From positions 1 to 64,000 of the forward strand of contig JANBPU010000017.1 of the NCBI GenBank assembly GCA_027575805.1: a DNA stretch of 64,000 nt. Reading direction: 5' to 3'. Position numbers and translations under genes: made by a program. The notes beneath the pieces are model-generated. The model saw nothing but the letters and a program-made list of their open reading frames with translations, was not told the origin of the DNA and did not search any database. Below are positions 1 to 11,440 of the stretch, one piece after another (position 1 is the first letter of the stretch; every line of letters starts with the position of its first letter). The stretch comes from Mycoemilia scoparia. Lineage: Eukaryota; Kickxellomycota; Kickxellomycetes; Kickxellales; Kickxellaceae.

Positions 1-75
1 AATTTTGATCACACAGGGTGACTGATCACATTTTACTAGTAAATGGTCACCCTTCAAAAATAATCGCCCATATGG
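1..75 (+). repeat. MITE-like element, copy A (cut by window edge)
   Basis: This is the right part of the 120-bp palindromic repeat family seen throughout the window. It carries the right-end TGGTCACCCTTCAAAAATA block followed by CCCATATG. The left end is degenerate or lies outside the window. Confidence 0.6.
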
Positions 76-168
76 GTTATAATTTTTAAAGAGTTCCTTT
101 TAGTGGCCAGCAAATATAGGGGCAATCACAGTTGAATATCAAACACTCGCCTTTCAAAAAATTTTGAT
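76..168 (+). repeat. MITE-like element, copy B (diverged)
   Basis: A diverged copy directly follows copy A. It keeps the CCTTTTAGTGGCCA-like core, the AGGGGCAATCACAG block and a right end reading CGCCTTTCAAAAA. It lies upstream of the TMEM256-like gene. Confidence 0.5.
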
Positions 169-221
169 GATTAAGCATCTTAATACTCCTATGGAGGTAG
201 CTGTATGCCACATACACTAAA

Positions 222-276
222 ATTTGTGTTTACCAAATCATCGCCTTTCAAAAATTATTACCCATATGTTTATTAT
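222..276 (+). repeat. MITE-like element, right-end fragment (copy C)
   Basis: Only the right end survives: CGCCTTTCAAAAATTA followed by CCCATATG. The rest of the element is not recognisable. Confidence 0.4.
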
Positions 277-420
277 CTGATATCCCACAATCCCAACTTG
301 TCACTTGACCAGTATAAAAAGTGTGTAAAACTATGCTTACGCAAATGTACAGCATCATTATCATTCACTTTTTATAGCGTGTATTATATCCACCTTTCCA
401 TATACTACTATTAGCGCACA

Positions 421-856
421 ATGTCTACATTAGCCTGGAAAGCAGCTGCAATCCTTGGTAAGATTCTGTAATTTATGATACAAAGATATCCTGCAATCTC
501 GTAATGGATTCTTAAATACTTGCATGTATACATTTCCTACAGGTGCTACAGGTGTGGCCTTTGGGGCATTTGGAGCACATGGATTAAAGAAATACGTCAA
601 CGACGATGAAAAGAAACTGCAAATGTGGGGAACTGCTGCCCACTACCAGCTCCTTCACGCATCCGCCCTTCTTGCCCTTGGCGCAAGTGGACGTCACAAA
701 CCGACTGCAGTGTGCTTGTGGACTTTGGGCACTGCGATGTTCTCTGGAAGTATATACCTGCTTGTCTTGAATCGTGATAAATTCAGGTGGATGGGTCCAA
801 TCACTCCTTTGGGTGGTATTGGCATGATCGCAGGATGGTTAGCCCTCCTCATCTAG
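421..856 (+). CDS. TMEM256: TMEM256/DUF423 family small membrane protein
   Basis: Two exons, 421-457 and 543-856, with a GTAAG...CAG intron whose split glycine codon restores frame, give about 116 residues. The glycine-rich ATGVAFGAFGAHGLKK segment near the N terminus is characteristic of the TMEM256/DUF423 family, followed by hydrophobic segments and a PLGGIGMIAGWLALL tail. Family members are small membrane proteins of unclear function, in animals linked to mitochondria. The ex1 start gives MSTLAWKAAAILG, consistent with a signal-anchor. Reading from the internal ATG at 524 would use intron sequence and loses the conserved N terminus. Repeat copies A-C lie just upstream. Confidence 0.85.
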
Positions 857-1393
857 ATTGACCGTTCTGCTCATTCTATTAGCCTTAACTATACGACTTC
901 CTTTTGATGTATAGCGCTGCTCTATTATAATAACTCTTGTATTAATTGAATATTGTTTTAATACATCCATACAAATGTATACATTGCTAAAGTTGGTTTG
1001 CGATCAACCATGAAGTAGCTGTGCGTGGCCACTCACATTATATCCCTATAGCACAATCTACAGATAATATATTACTTGCAATTATTCCTATAGCACATCA
1101 AACAGAATAATGTTTCAAAATATACGCGCCGATCTATGTTGCTCCAACATAATCTATATACACTAATAATCACCAGACACTTGTCAAAGTACATATTACA
1201 TGTATTCGCCCCATGTAACAAGACATTCACTGATCAGTGATACAATCTATTTTTTGATAATTGTTTTTTGAAGGATCCATTTTTGCTCAAGACCTTGTAG
1301 AATCCAACCTTATCATCTCTTATTTAGCAAAACAACTGGCCACCAAACAGCCTACTCTGCTTTGGATCACATGAATCACCATGCTTTTTATAA
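857..1393. other. Intergenic, no gene seen
   Basis: AT-rich sequence between the TMEM256-like gene and repeat copy D. No open frame with coding character and no RNA gene were recognised. Confidence 0.5.
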
Positions 1394-1517
1394 CATATAG
1401 ATCATAGTTTTTGAAAGGTGACTTTTGGTGGCCAACGATTAAAGGGGAAACTACAGCCAAATGCGGGATCACAGTCTATTAGCAAATAGTCACCCTTCAA
1501 AAATAACCACACATATG
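1394..1517 (+). repeat. MITE-like element, copy D (near full length)
   Basis: About 124 bp bounded by CATATAG on the left and CATATG on the right. Inverted ends read TTTTTGAAAGGTGAC and GTCACCCTTCAAAAA. The core contains TTTTGGTGGCCAACGATTA and CTACAGCCAAATG. It sits about 270 bp upstream of the HEM3 start. Confidence 0.75.
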
Positions 1518-1785
1518 CTGTTTCAACTTTGTCAAATTCTAAACAAGTTTCATCAAACAGCTTCCATAAGCAGCCACTTGATCAATGAGAGAGAGCATGC
1601 GCGAATATTTAAAAAATTGTCGCATATACCCATAATATTACTATAAACAAAGTTATTGAACTGGCATTTTTGGTGCATCAACACCCTCTACACTGATCCC
1701 GCCTGATTTCTATAGATTTTTGTCTTTCCATCTTATAACTCTTTATCTGTACAGCCCAAAGAGACACAAAAAGCAATTGACCACA

Positions 1786-2973
1786 ATGTCTACAAATTTG
1801 ACTGAAGCCAATGTAAAAAGTATTACAATTGGCACCCGCAAATCAGCTTTGGCAATGGTCCAAACCAATATAGTGAAATCAAGACTGGAGGCTAAATATC
1901 CAAAAGCTGAGAGCTCTGAAGCATCCTCTGCAACATCTGTCTATGAGTTCAAGATCCAAGGTATGACGACTACTGGAGACAATATTCAGAATATTGCCCT
2001 ATCAAAGATCGGAGAAAAGGCATTATTCACAAAGGAACTAGAAGCTGCTTTAGAAAATGGAGATGTCGACATGGTTGTCCATTCGCTGAAGGACTTGCCA
2101 TCCCAACTTCCCAAGGGAATGGAAATTTCTGTTATCCTAGAAAGAGAAGACCCAAGAGATGCTGTTATCATCAGAAAAGACTTGGTCGATGAAAAGGGTA
2201 TCAAGAGCCTCAAGCAGCTTCCTGATGGAAGCATTGTTGGTACAGGCAGCGTCAGAAGAGTAGCCCAGCTTCAGCGACTATATCCTAGATTGGTATTCCA
2301 GAGCATTAGAGGTAACATTGATACAAGGTTGAAAAAGCTGGATCATCCATCAGATTTTCCTCTCAGTGATGGTTCACCAGGCGTGGAGTACTTGGCCATT
2401 GTTTTAGCAGTAGCCGGAGTTAAGCGAATGGGCATGTCTGAGCGAATTAACGAATACCTGGGCGACGAGGAGGTCATGCATGCAGTTGGCCAGGGAGCCA
2501 TTGCTATTGAGACTAGAGAAAATGACCAAGAGGTCTTGCCGCTGGTAAACAGCCTAAACTGTAGAAGGACCAGAATCGCGTGCATGGCTGAACGGTCGCT
2601 GATGAGGACTCTTGAGGGAGGCTGCTCTGTGCCAATTGGCGTCTCCACTTCCTGGACCAGCGAGAGCCCCAGCAATGCCAGGTTTATTGAGTCAGTTGGT
2701 CAAGCTGGATGCAGAAAGGGACAAGCTGACCCAGCTCAGACAGTATATCTGGTTTTGGCCGGAACAGTATGCAACTTGGATGGATCAGAGGTTTTGCAGG
2801 ACAGAGTCTACGCCAATGTGTTTGGAATAGCTGATCCAAATTTGTCATGGGCTGATCTCACAGAAACCCAAAGGAATGCAGAGGATGGGGCTGCTGGTAT
2901 CTTGGGTAAAGCTTTGGCTGATATTATGATCGAAAAGGGCGCCAAAAAGATTTTAGGAAACATTCGCAACTAA
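1786..2973 (+). CDS. HEM3: Porphobilinogen deaminase (hydroxymethylbilane synthase)
   Basis: A single-exon frame of 395 residues. The enzyme joins four porphobilinogen units into hydroxymethylbilane, the third committed step of heme synthesis, in the cytosol. Family motifs are clear: the ITIGTRKSALA N terminus, VHSLKDLP, GTGSVRR, GNIDTRL, and LEGGCSVPIG, whose cysteine carries the dipyrromethane cofactor. The ATG at 1786 places the conserved TRKSALA block at the usual distance from the start; the frame is open further upstream but without an earlier ATG. The C-terminal region between VPIG and the end is somewhat longer than in bacterial enzymes, as is usual in fungi. The later heme enzyme HEM15 is in the same window at 49.3-50.8 kb. 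Confidence 0.96.
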   Translation: MSTNLTEANVKSITIGTRKSALAMVQTNIVKSRLEAKYPKAESSEASSATSVYEFKIQGMTTTGDNIQNIALSKIGEKALFTKELEAALENGDVDMVVHSLKDLPSQLPKGMEISVILEREDPRDAVIIRKDLVDEKGIKSLKQLPDGSIVGTGSVRRVAQLQRLYPRLVFQSIRGNIDTRLKKLDHPSDFPLSDGSPGVEYLAIVLAVAGVKRMGMSERINEYLGDEEVMHAVGQGAIAIETRENDQEVLPLVNSLNCRRTRIACMAERSLMRTLEGGCSVPIGVSTSWTSESPSNARFIESVGQAGCRKGQADPAQTVYLVLAGTVCNLDGSEVLQDRVYANVFGIADPNLSWADLTETQRNAEDGAAGILGKALADIMIEKGAKKILGNIRN

Positions 2974-3308
2974 ATCTTTTAAAAATTGCCTTTCTTCTCA
3001 ATAACTGAAATTTATCATATGATCAGAATTCACAGTACTTTCAATGAAAATGGGTTTTTGGAAATTGCACATGAAAAGACTTATAATTGGGCCAAAATCT
3101 GAGGATCCATTTATGTATATATTACATTTAATAACTAGTGGTATCTTGCCATATTTCAGACAGAATTATGCTACATGAACTATAACGCTGCTGCATAAAT
3201 AGCCAGTATTTAATGTATAAATCATTTATTCACTGTCATAGATCTATATAAAAATTCTTTGGAATAGATCACCGACATAAACGTTACCATTCCTTAGAAA
3301 TCAAAAAC
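2974..3308. other. Convergent 3' intergenic region
   Basis: AT-rich spacer between the 3' ends of HEM3 and the ARC1-like gene. Nothing specific was recognised. Confidence 0.5.
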
Positions 3309-4812
3309 TTATTTCATGGTTCCAAGAGCAATGGTAGCAGGCTTGCATTCTTGACCATTGACAAGAAGCCTGTGGAATTTTTTGTTTTCATCGAACCAAC
3401 CGGCAACACGGTCTTCGCTGGTGAGATATCCAGGCTGAATGGTCTCAAAGATCTTCTTCTTTGGATTGAGGACCTTCTCTGGTTCTCCCTCTTCATACCC
3501 TTCAACAACAATGCGGTCTCCAGGCTTGGAACCCTTAGGTGGCTCGACAAGCTCAACCTTGGCACCATCTGGGCTGGTAGCGCACAAAACCATTGCATAG
3601 GACTTGATACCACGCATAGCTACAGGCTTCAAATTACAAACAACGATACAGTCACGGTTTTGCATCTCCTCCAATGGAACATACTTGACTAGACCAGAAA
3701 CAACAGTACGTGGTTCCTCTTCGCCACAGTCAATTTCTTCAACATAAAGTGCATCGGCATCGGGGTGCTTCTTGGCATTGTTAATGCGACCAACGCGAAG
3801 ATCAATCATTGATGGGACAATGACTAAAGGAGCTGCCTCCTGCTTTGGTTTCTTCTCTTTCTTTTCCTTCTTACCACCCTTTTCGGACTTCTCGCCCTTA
3901 GCGGCCTTCTCCTTGGGAGCACCAGCTGCAGCTGCGGAGGCGCCAGCAGGCTTAGGAGCATTGAGGTCAATTTCAATCTTGGTCAAGCCAGCGGCCTTAA
4001 GGGTATCGGCGGATAAGGTATTTTGGATGAGATCAAACCATCTAGAAAAGTGGTTAATATTGAAACGTTTTTGTGGGGAAAGGGATTCCTAAAATGAAAC
4101 AATAAAGATCAATATTGGACCTAGTGGGGGCATGGGTCTATTTCACAAGCAGGGCTATTGCCACTTACCATATAAGCGTGTACATTAGCAAAAGTAACAA
4201 TGTCAGCAACAGTTATGTAGTTTGAAACAATGTAGGTCTGCAATTCAAGATGCTTGTTAAGTTCCTATAGTGCATCGATATTAATGCCGATGTTTAGTGC
4301 TCTTGAAAGCCTGTGTTTCGCTTATAAATTCTGTGGTTCTACCATTAACGTACCTGTGTCAAAGTTTGGCGCTCGGTCAAACCAGTTCTTGCAGACATTG
4401 TGAGCCATTGGTTAACCTATGTTTGGTATTAGATATATCATCGATTTTCCAATTGGTATACACAGTCTACCTAAAGCAAGCCTAGACGCTTCGATATACT
4501 AACCTTGGCGGCATCCTCGCTTGATTTTCCTGACAGCTCTTTGTTATACTTTTCGACCAAAGCAAGTGCTGCAGTGTTGGTAGCAGGGGCTTCACCACCA
4601 ATGGATAGTCCACTCAACTAAAATTGATAGTAAGCAAATTAGTAAACCACAGTGGTGGCGCTTTTAGTCTTGGTTTCTCAAAAATGTGCCAAAAAGAATT
4701 GTATAATTACCTGAGATTCTAGCGATTGGGTATCCTTGATATTCTGGGTCTTGGCAATGTACTCCTGGAGGAGCTTGATAGCCTTGTCATTGCTAGCAGA
4801 GTTTTGAGACAT
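3309..4812 (-). CDS. ARC1: Arc1/AIMP1-like tRNA-binding cofactor of aminoacyl-tRNA synthetases
   Basis: Five in-phase exons: 4711-4812, 4504-4617, 4354-4416, 4169-4264 and 3309-4088, about 384 residues. The N-terminal ~130 residues look like a GST-C-like helical module. A Lys/Glu/Ala-rich linker follows (repeated KKEKK and KGEKSEKGGKKEK). The last ~170 residues are an EMAPII-type OB-fold tRNA-binding domain (IDLRVGRI...KHPDADALYVEEID, VVSGLVKYVP, VVCNLKPVAMRGIKS). In yeast Arc1p this layout tethers methionyl- and glutamyl-tRNA synthetases and delivers tRNA; human AIMP1/p43 shares the C-terminal domain. Four short introns all fall between codons. The 760-bp divergent spacer towards MRPS12 probably holds both promoters. 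Confidence 0.92.
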
Positions 4813-5574
4813 TGTTCTAATTGAGAAAAGCGCTAAGCTACGAGTCTGTGTCTATTAATGTTATTGTTATTGATTTAAAGTTATTATAGACGGTAACAAA
4901 TGAAAACAATAAACAGCGTGGATCATTTTCATTCCTCTCTTACTTTCAGGGAGTTAAAAAGCAGCATTCGCTTTAAAAGGAAAGACGTGCTTTGTACATG
5001 TTTTTGGCCTTTCTTTTCAATATACCTACTCAGACTTGTATTTGGGTTTTTAGATCAAAAGTGCTTGATTACAATATAAAATCAGTAATAGTGGCTGTCT
5101 TTAATCAGTTAGAAATGATTCCAACTTATTAGTTTAGCAAGATTTACTCTTTTAAATGATGGAAGTAGATGTGTACGTTTTGTGGTAATCTAATATACTA
5201 TCTTATTCAAAGTATGCTGTTTTCTTATCTGCAAAAATGTAGAACTTAACAAGCATTGTATAGTGTAATATGCTCATCTTAAAGACGTTGTTCACTGAAC
5301 TTTACGTTGGTTATTGAAGCTGCTGTTGAAGTGGCCATTTTTAGCATGGACATTTTTGAGTAGCCAATGTACCACCAGTTTATCCTACAATCAAGGATCA
5401 GATTAATGATTCATACTATTACGAAAGTTTGGCTTTGAGTTCATAACACAAAGCTTTTAGGAGATCTATTTGGCTCGATTCTTGGTGGCTTCACATGTCT
5501 TGAGGCAGTCTTTCATTTAACCATTTTCTTCATTTACTTATCTATACCTTGGGGCATTATTTCCTGCTATCCAA
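4813..5574. promoter_or_regulatory. Divergent promoter region, ARC1-like / MRPS12
   Basis: A 762-bp region separating two divergently transcribed genes. No individual promoter element could be assigned with confidence. Confidence 0.35.
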
Positions 5575-6117
5575 ATGTTCCGCACATTGCAGGCATTTAA
5601 AAGCCTTTCTATAACACCTCGAGTTCAGACAAAAAGCCAGTCCCTCTTAGCAAAGACTGCTTTAGCACAATTTAATTTAACCAGATCACCTGTCCTTTCA
5701 CAAAAGCTAAATGTTGTCCAAAATTACCAACAAGCTGCTTCAATGGCCACGCTCAATCAAGTAATCCGTGGCTGCCGCAAACAAAGAAAAAAGAAGAGTA
5801 AAGCCCCAGCCCTTGAAGGCTGCCCACAGCGCAAGGGTGTTTGTACTAAAGTATACACCACAAAGCCAAAAAAGCCCAACTCCGCTGTCCGTAAAGTGGC
5901 CCGAGTTAGACTTACTACTGGAAAGACAATAATTGCATACATTCCTGGTGAAGGACACAACTTGCAAGAACACAGCGTGGTTTTGGTAAAGGGAGGTCGT
6001 GTTCCTGATCTTCCTGGTGTTGCCTACAAGATCGTTCGTGGTGCTCTTGATTTGCAAGGTGTACAAGGACGCAAGAAGAGTCGTAGTAAATATGGTGCAC
6101 CAAAACCATCAAAATAG
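5575..6117 (+). CDS. MRPS12: Mitochondrial small ribosomal subunit protein uS12m
   Basis: A single exon of 180 residues. The first ~55 residues are basic, Ser/Gln-rich and lack acidic residues, as expected of a mitochondrial targeting peptide. The rest is a full-length S12: [74 protein letters not shown], and [13 protein letters not shown]. uS12 sits at the decoding centre of the mitochondrial 30S-like subunit; the KKPNSAVRK and GRVPDLPG loops contact mRNA-tRNA pairing in the bacterial homologue. The cysteine-containing EGCPQRKG spacing is intact. Confidence 0.96.
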   Translation: MFRTLQAFKSLSITPRVQTKSQSLLAKTALAQFNLTRSPVLSQKLNVVQNYQQAASMATLNQVIRGCRKQRKKKSKAPALEGCPQRKGVCTKVYTTKPKKPNSAVRKVARVRLTTGKTIIAYIPGEGHNLQEHSVVLVKGGRVPDLPGVAYKIVRGALDLQGVQGRKKSRSKYGAPKPSK

Positions 6118-6325
6118 ATTTTTTAGGTCACCATTACCTCAAGTAATAATGTATATTTGTTTTACAAACAATGACTTCAATAGAAATGATTATAATGATG
6201 ATATATGGTTTGATATTCTACTTGAACAAATGGAGGATAAAATAGAATCTTATAACAGCGGATCGATCGATGATCCTTTAGCCAAGACTTGTAAAAATAT
6301 GTATTTTAAGGTATATCTAAAATCT

Positions 6326-6685
6326 CTAGTGTTCGGATTCTTTGCCTTCGATGTGGTGGTGACCATGTCCGTCCCAAGGGTGTCGAAGTCCCTAATTAAT
6401 ATAAATACAATTTCAGTATTAAATTGTAATATTTTTGGTTAGCTCTTACACTTTATGGTGTCTATTTCATATACTCATGTATTTACACTTGTATATAAGT
6501 TATTAATGGGGTCGAATTAGCATAATGTAAAGTTGGCTGTTAACACTTACCAACACTACTGGCAAATCCTGCTTTGCGCAGTACATCATCCAGAAGAAAG
6601 CGGTGGCACCAATGGCCTTGGACCAGAACCGATAAAAGCCTGGAACTTTTGGTGGTGTGTAGCCTCCGTACTGTCCTGCGGGCAT
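6326..6685 (-). CDS. NDUFB2: NADH:ubiquinone oxidoreductase subunit NDUFB2-like
   Basis: Two exons, 6551-6685 and 6326-6391, give a 66-residue protein; the GTAAGT...TTAG intron falls between codons. Exon 1 starts MPAGQYGGYTPPKVPGFYRF and has a hydrophobic helix (GATAFFWMMYCAK). Exon 2 adds GLRHPWDGHGHHH followed by an acidic tail. The single membrane helix followed by HPWDHGHHH-type sequence is typical of the B2/AGGG supernumerary subunit of mitochondrial complex I. The gene is convergent with MRPS12, with only 208 bp between stop codons, and divergent from MSH5. Confidence 0.82.
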
Positions 6686-7051
6686 TATTTCTAAATTGGT
6701 TATAAATTGAAGCTATAAAGGAAGCAAGCAACTTTGCTAATACAGGCCTATCTGGGAATTATTAGATAGATAGCTTGTGAGTGAAATGCGTGATATAAAT
6801 TGATTATACCCCTGCTGATCAGATCAAGTACAAGGTTTTGAATACAGTTTTAGCCAAATAGCAAGTATTAATAGCGGCAATAGTAGCATTAAAAGGCATT
6901 TAGCTATGCAAAGAATCTAAACCATAGCATACATTAAGTTCTAGAGATACCTAAAGCGCTTATCACAGACAAGATAGTTATAATTCTGGGTTTGTTTTTT
7001 AGATATACTTTATCATTGGATTTATAAATATATATTTGTTTGCGGATTGTA
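6686..7051. promoter_or_regulatory. Divergent promoter region, NDUFB2 / MSH5
   Basis: A 366-bp AT-rich spacer between two divergently oriented starts. No specific element was recognised. Confidence 0.35.
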
Positions 7052-10000
7052 ATGTCAAACTACTCTTATTCAACAAATAGAACTGTAGGTTGTAACTAAA
7101 ACCAACATTTCCAGTTTATAGCATATATTGATTTCAGGCTTCTAAAACACAATTATTAGGTATTTTTGGCAGTACAAAGTAAAGGCAGGGAAGTTGGTGC
7201 TGCTGTTTATTTTCCAGAAATCGGGAATCTAGAGATTATGGAGGATGACATAGTGAACAGCACATTTTCGATTATCAGAAAAGGTAAAATGGACATAATA
7301 AAGTAGTATCAATAAATTGCAGTTCTAATGAAATATTTAGTAAACTACTATATTAATGCCATTCAAGTCATCGCCCAAACCAAGCCAACAAAAGTACTTA
7401 TAAATCCAAGTAGTAATGGGTTGCTGATAGATAAAGTAGAATCATTGGGTGAGCTCATATGCAATGTATAGCTTAGAGTGGCTTATTCAAAACACAATTT
7501 TATTAATATTCTTTGCTCTAAATGCATAAAACAGTCAACATGGATGAGAATGAACAAGCACTTGTAACCAGACCTCAATCCGAATTTTCTGAAAGAAAGG
7601 GTTTGCAAATACTTGAGCATTTTTGCAAACATCTAATCAGGGACAATTCTGATACTGACCAGGGAGTAGCAGAATCTGGATATGAGATGGGCCTTGATCT
7701 ATGGATAAATCGCCTCTTTAGTAATTCTGTTGTATTAGGGGTAAGAATTAGGAAAGTATGATATAAAATAACTGAAGTTGCAAGTGTTCCAAGTATTTTG
7801 CCACATCAATTTATTATTCTATTTAAATAGGTTGGGTGTGCAGGTGCTCTCCTAAATTATACACAAACTGTTTTTAAAAATGGTTCAAATACGGTTTCCC
7901 AGAGAGTCATAAGTGTGAAAAGATTAAATTTGTAAGTTAAGAATCATTGTGAAAAGTTACATTACTATTATTGAAAACAAAATATGTTGTTAATGCAATG
8001 TAGAAAGAAGTACATGTACATGAGCAATGACACATTCAGGCAAGCTTTTAACTTTGGTATCAGTGTATTCCAATTACGATAGCTTGGTGACTAAAAATAC
8101 AATTTTCTTTATAAATATTGCAATTTGAATGTTCAAATCATGTTCTTCTAATAATAGTAGCCTCAAGATATTTGATAAGGACAAGCATCCCAACCGACAT
8201 CTATGTTCAAGGCTTGACAAAGAGGGGATATCGATTTATGGTTTGTAACTCAAACTATTTTTTAGTAGAAATATGAGGAAAATATTAATAAGTATTAACT
8301 CTATTATATAGGTATACTAGACCACACAAGAAGCACACATGGGAAAGAGATGCTTAAATTTTGGCTACTTCATCCATTGCAAGACATACATGATATTACT
8401 GCAAGACAAGAAGCAATAAAACTCATGTTAGCCTCTGAAAGTGAGACATGTATGAAGAGTATTCACAAATACCTTGGATATATAAAAAATATACGCCTTT
8501 CAGTTGCTCGTCTCCAGCTAGACCCTATACTAATTGACTGGGAGAATATAGCAAAGGTAGTTTCCAATATATTTGTGTTTAAAAATGCATGCTTTTATTT
8601 TCAGTATTCAAAAGATTTTGTGTTTGGTTAATCCTATAGCTTTCATTTGCCTACCATCATATTCGAGAAATTCTTTCGACACTGTCAAACAATACCTGTG
8701 AAATAATTAAAAATTGTATCGATGTCGTGGAGCCCGACGTTATAACTAACATTGGATCACTGATAATGTCGACAGTAGGTATACGCCCTTAAATTGTTAC
8801 AGAATTTAAAGTATCATACTAATGACTAATATTTTATTTTCAGATTGACTTTGAAAAAAGTACAAATGAGGGAAGAGTTACAACTAGAACGGGCGTTGAC
8901 AAGGTTAGCCATACCTATAAAAACCCAGAAACGCATGGCAAACTTGAAAATTGTGCTAACAGTAATAAGGAAAATAGCATTTGGACGATCTGAAGAACAT
9001 TTATGATGGATTGGGAGATTTCTTGGTAAACGAAAAATCCATGATATATTTGTCTCTAAACATTATCAATAGTTTATTCATATTATCACAGAACTTTATA
9101 AATTAGACACAAGTTGCACAAGATATTGGAAAGAACTTGCCTCAAATCCTCAGCGATGGACTTACGGTGGTTTATTTTCCCCAGCTTGGATACTTGACCT
9201 CTATGACGTCTGAAGGTGTTCAGCAATACCTGGCAACGAACGAATGCATTCCTGACTGGCAAATGTTGGTAAATATTAGAGCTATATTTATTCATAATCA
9301 GCTTATATAACTGAATGAGACCAAAACGTAAATTGTTTTTGGTATAGTTCAGCTCTGACAATAGGCTTTATTACAAGAATAGTAGAATGGAAGGTAAGGG
9401 AGTAGAGATACTTGAGGAAATCTACAAAAACATCATGTATGTGAATTTTTAATTTGGTTTAATTGGATATTAGAGCTCGATAACTTTATTGGAGATATTT
9501 ACTCATTTATTGTTGGTAAGGTATAACCCAAATTATACTTCATGATGGCCGACTTATCTAAATAATCTCAATAATGTCCTGGTTTAGATCGCGAAGTTGA
9601 GATAATTTTTACCCTTCAGCAAAAGATAAAGGCCTACACCCAACTTCTTTTAAAAATTGATGAAAGGTGTGCTGAGGTGGATTGGTAAGATTATTTGAAT
9701 AACAATTTAATTATGGTCAACTACAAGTATTGGGTATCTAATGAAGATGTGTGACTTTTTTCAAAATCTAAATGTAGCATCGTATCACTGGCTATATCAG
9801 CTAGGAAATACGGATATGTGTGTCCAAGGCTGCACAATGGAAAACATATCCACATAAAGAATGGAAGACATCCTCTTCAGGAGCTACTTACTGAGACATT
9901 TGTGCCAAACAGCACTTGCTTGGGATTTGAAGCTGATCAACTTAACCGAAGGCCAGGTGTTAGAGACCATTGTGAAAAGCAGATTCTAGTACTTACAGGA

Positions 10001-11071
10001 CCCAATTCATCAGGAAAGAGTATATACATAAAGCAGGTCAGTCAACAATTGTGTATAAAATAAGCGGAGGATAGGGTAGATAAAGAAATTACTGTTGCAA
10101 GGGAATGTTTTAGGTTGCGATCATAGTATTTTTGGCACACATTGGAAGGTAAACTGTGGATCATTTTACAATAGACGCCATTATACTGGTGTGTAGTATT
10201 CATGGTTTTTGGAACTTTATAGTTTTGTCCCAGCGGATAAAGCTTATATCGGCCTAACTGATCGGATTATCACCCGAATTCAATCGTCAGAATCTATACT
10301 GAAGGTTTGTCAATATTATCATGATAGCTAAATTCAAAATGAAACCATAGACAGAAGGCTGTATGATGTATGTGTATGCCTTTATAGAAACAGAGTGCCT
10401 TTATGAATGACTCTATTCAAGTACTTCGGTCAATTGAAGAAGCAACAGAAAGATCTCTTGTAGTTTTGGACGAATATGGGAAAGGGACAGTGGGGGCAGG
10501 TAGGGAAATTAGCAATATCATCATACTAGAGTACAGTAGCAGGTTGTAATATAATCTGATGTCGGTATATCTGTAAATCTAGATGGTATTGGGCTCTTGA
10601 GCGGAGTTATCGAGCATTTTGCACGTAGAAGCGAAAAGAAGCCAAGGCTGCTTGTCGCTACACACTTTTATGGTAAACATAAATAGCTGAATATTTGGGA
10701 AACAACCAAAAAGCTAGGCAATGTAAGCTCACGATTCCTTGTTTTGTAGATATCCATACCCTGGAACCGATCAGTGCTATTAGAAATCAAATATCCTGGA
10801 AAAAGATGGACTTCATTGTGAACAGGAATAGTGATGGAGATTCCGTTGTACTTTTGTTCAAGTGAGTTGGAAACAATAAAATAAATCAAGGGGTATCCAG
10901 AGTCTCATTGTTGGTTGCAATTATAGGCTTACACACGGAAGAGCAAACAAGTCTTTTGCGTTTTATTGCGGAAAACTGGCCAACATTGGTGATGAAATCC
11001 TTCTAAGAGCTCAGAGCATATACGATGAGCTTGTCGAATACAGCACTAATAGAAAAGGCAATGCTTGGTAA
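7052..11071 (+). CDS. MSH5: MutS homologue MSH5, meiotic crossover factor
   Basis: I reconstruct 22 exons (7052-7084, 7160-7283, 7368-7448, 7535-7740, 7831-7931, 8004-8039, 8161-8240, 8312-8556, 8640-8774, 8844-8903, 8978-9025, 9107-9268, 9348-9393, 9474-9515, 9588-9684, 9778-10036, 10114-10148, 10223-10304, 10388-10499, 10583-10672, 10750-10861, 10927-11071), 776 residues with frame kept throughout. MSH5 rather than MSH4 or MSH2 is indicated by NGRHPL, FVPNST, the Walker A TGPNSSGKS (about residue 575), the Walker B LVVLDEYGKGT and VATHFY. MSH5 pairs with MSH4 to stabilise recombination intermediates in meiosis and lacks the mismatch-binding domain. Exon 6 ends in a GC donor. Exon 1 (11 codons) is the least certain. 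Confidence 0.93.
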
Positions 11072-11440
11072 AGCATAGCGATCCTGGAAATTCATTCAAG
11101 ATATAGCTGATTTTCACAAAAGTTTACAGAAACAGGGATCAATAGAAAGAAATAGCCTAATAAACGCTCAACATTCCTATTTTTATTTTATCTAAAGGTA
11201 GTTTTACTCCCTAGCCAGGTAATAAGAAGCATTTACAGACAAAAATTCAGCAATGAATATAAAACCATAATACCAATCTTTCAAAAATATGCTTAACGAG
11301 GCACAGTCAAGGTCGAAATGTGTGATGTAAAGGAATTATTTACAACAACACATCGTATAATCACTCAGTATGTATGCTAAAGGTTTAAAATATCGAATAT
11401 AATAAGGTTTGTGCTTATAAAGCTAACACTATAGTTGGAT
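11072..11440. other. Tandem intergenic region, MSH5 to RECQ1
   Basis: A 369-bp AT-rich spacer that must contain the MSH5 3' end and the RECQ1 promoter. No specific signal was assigned. Confidence 0.4.
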
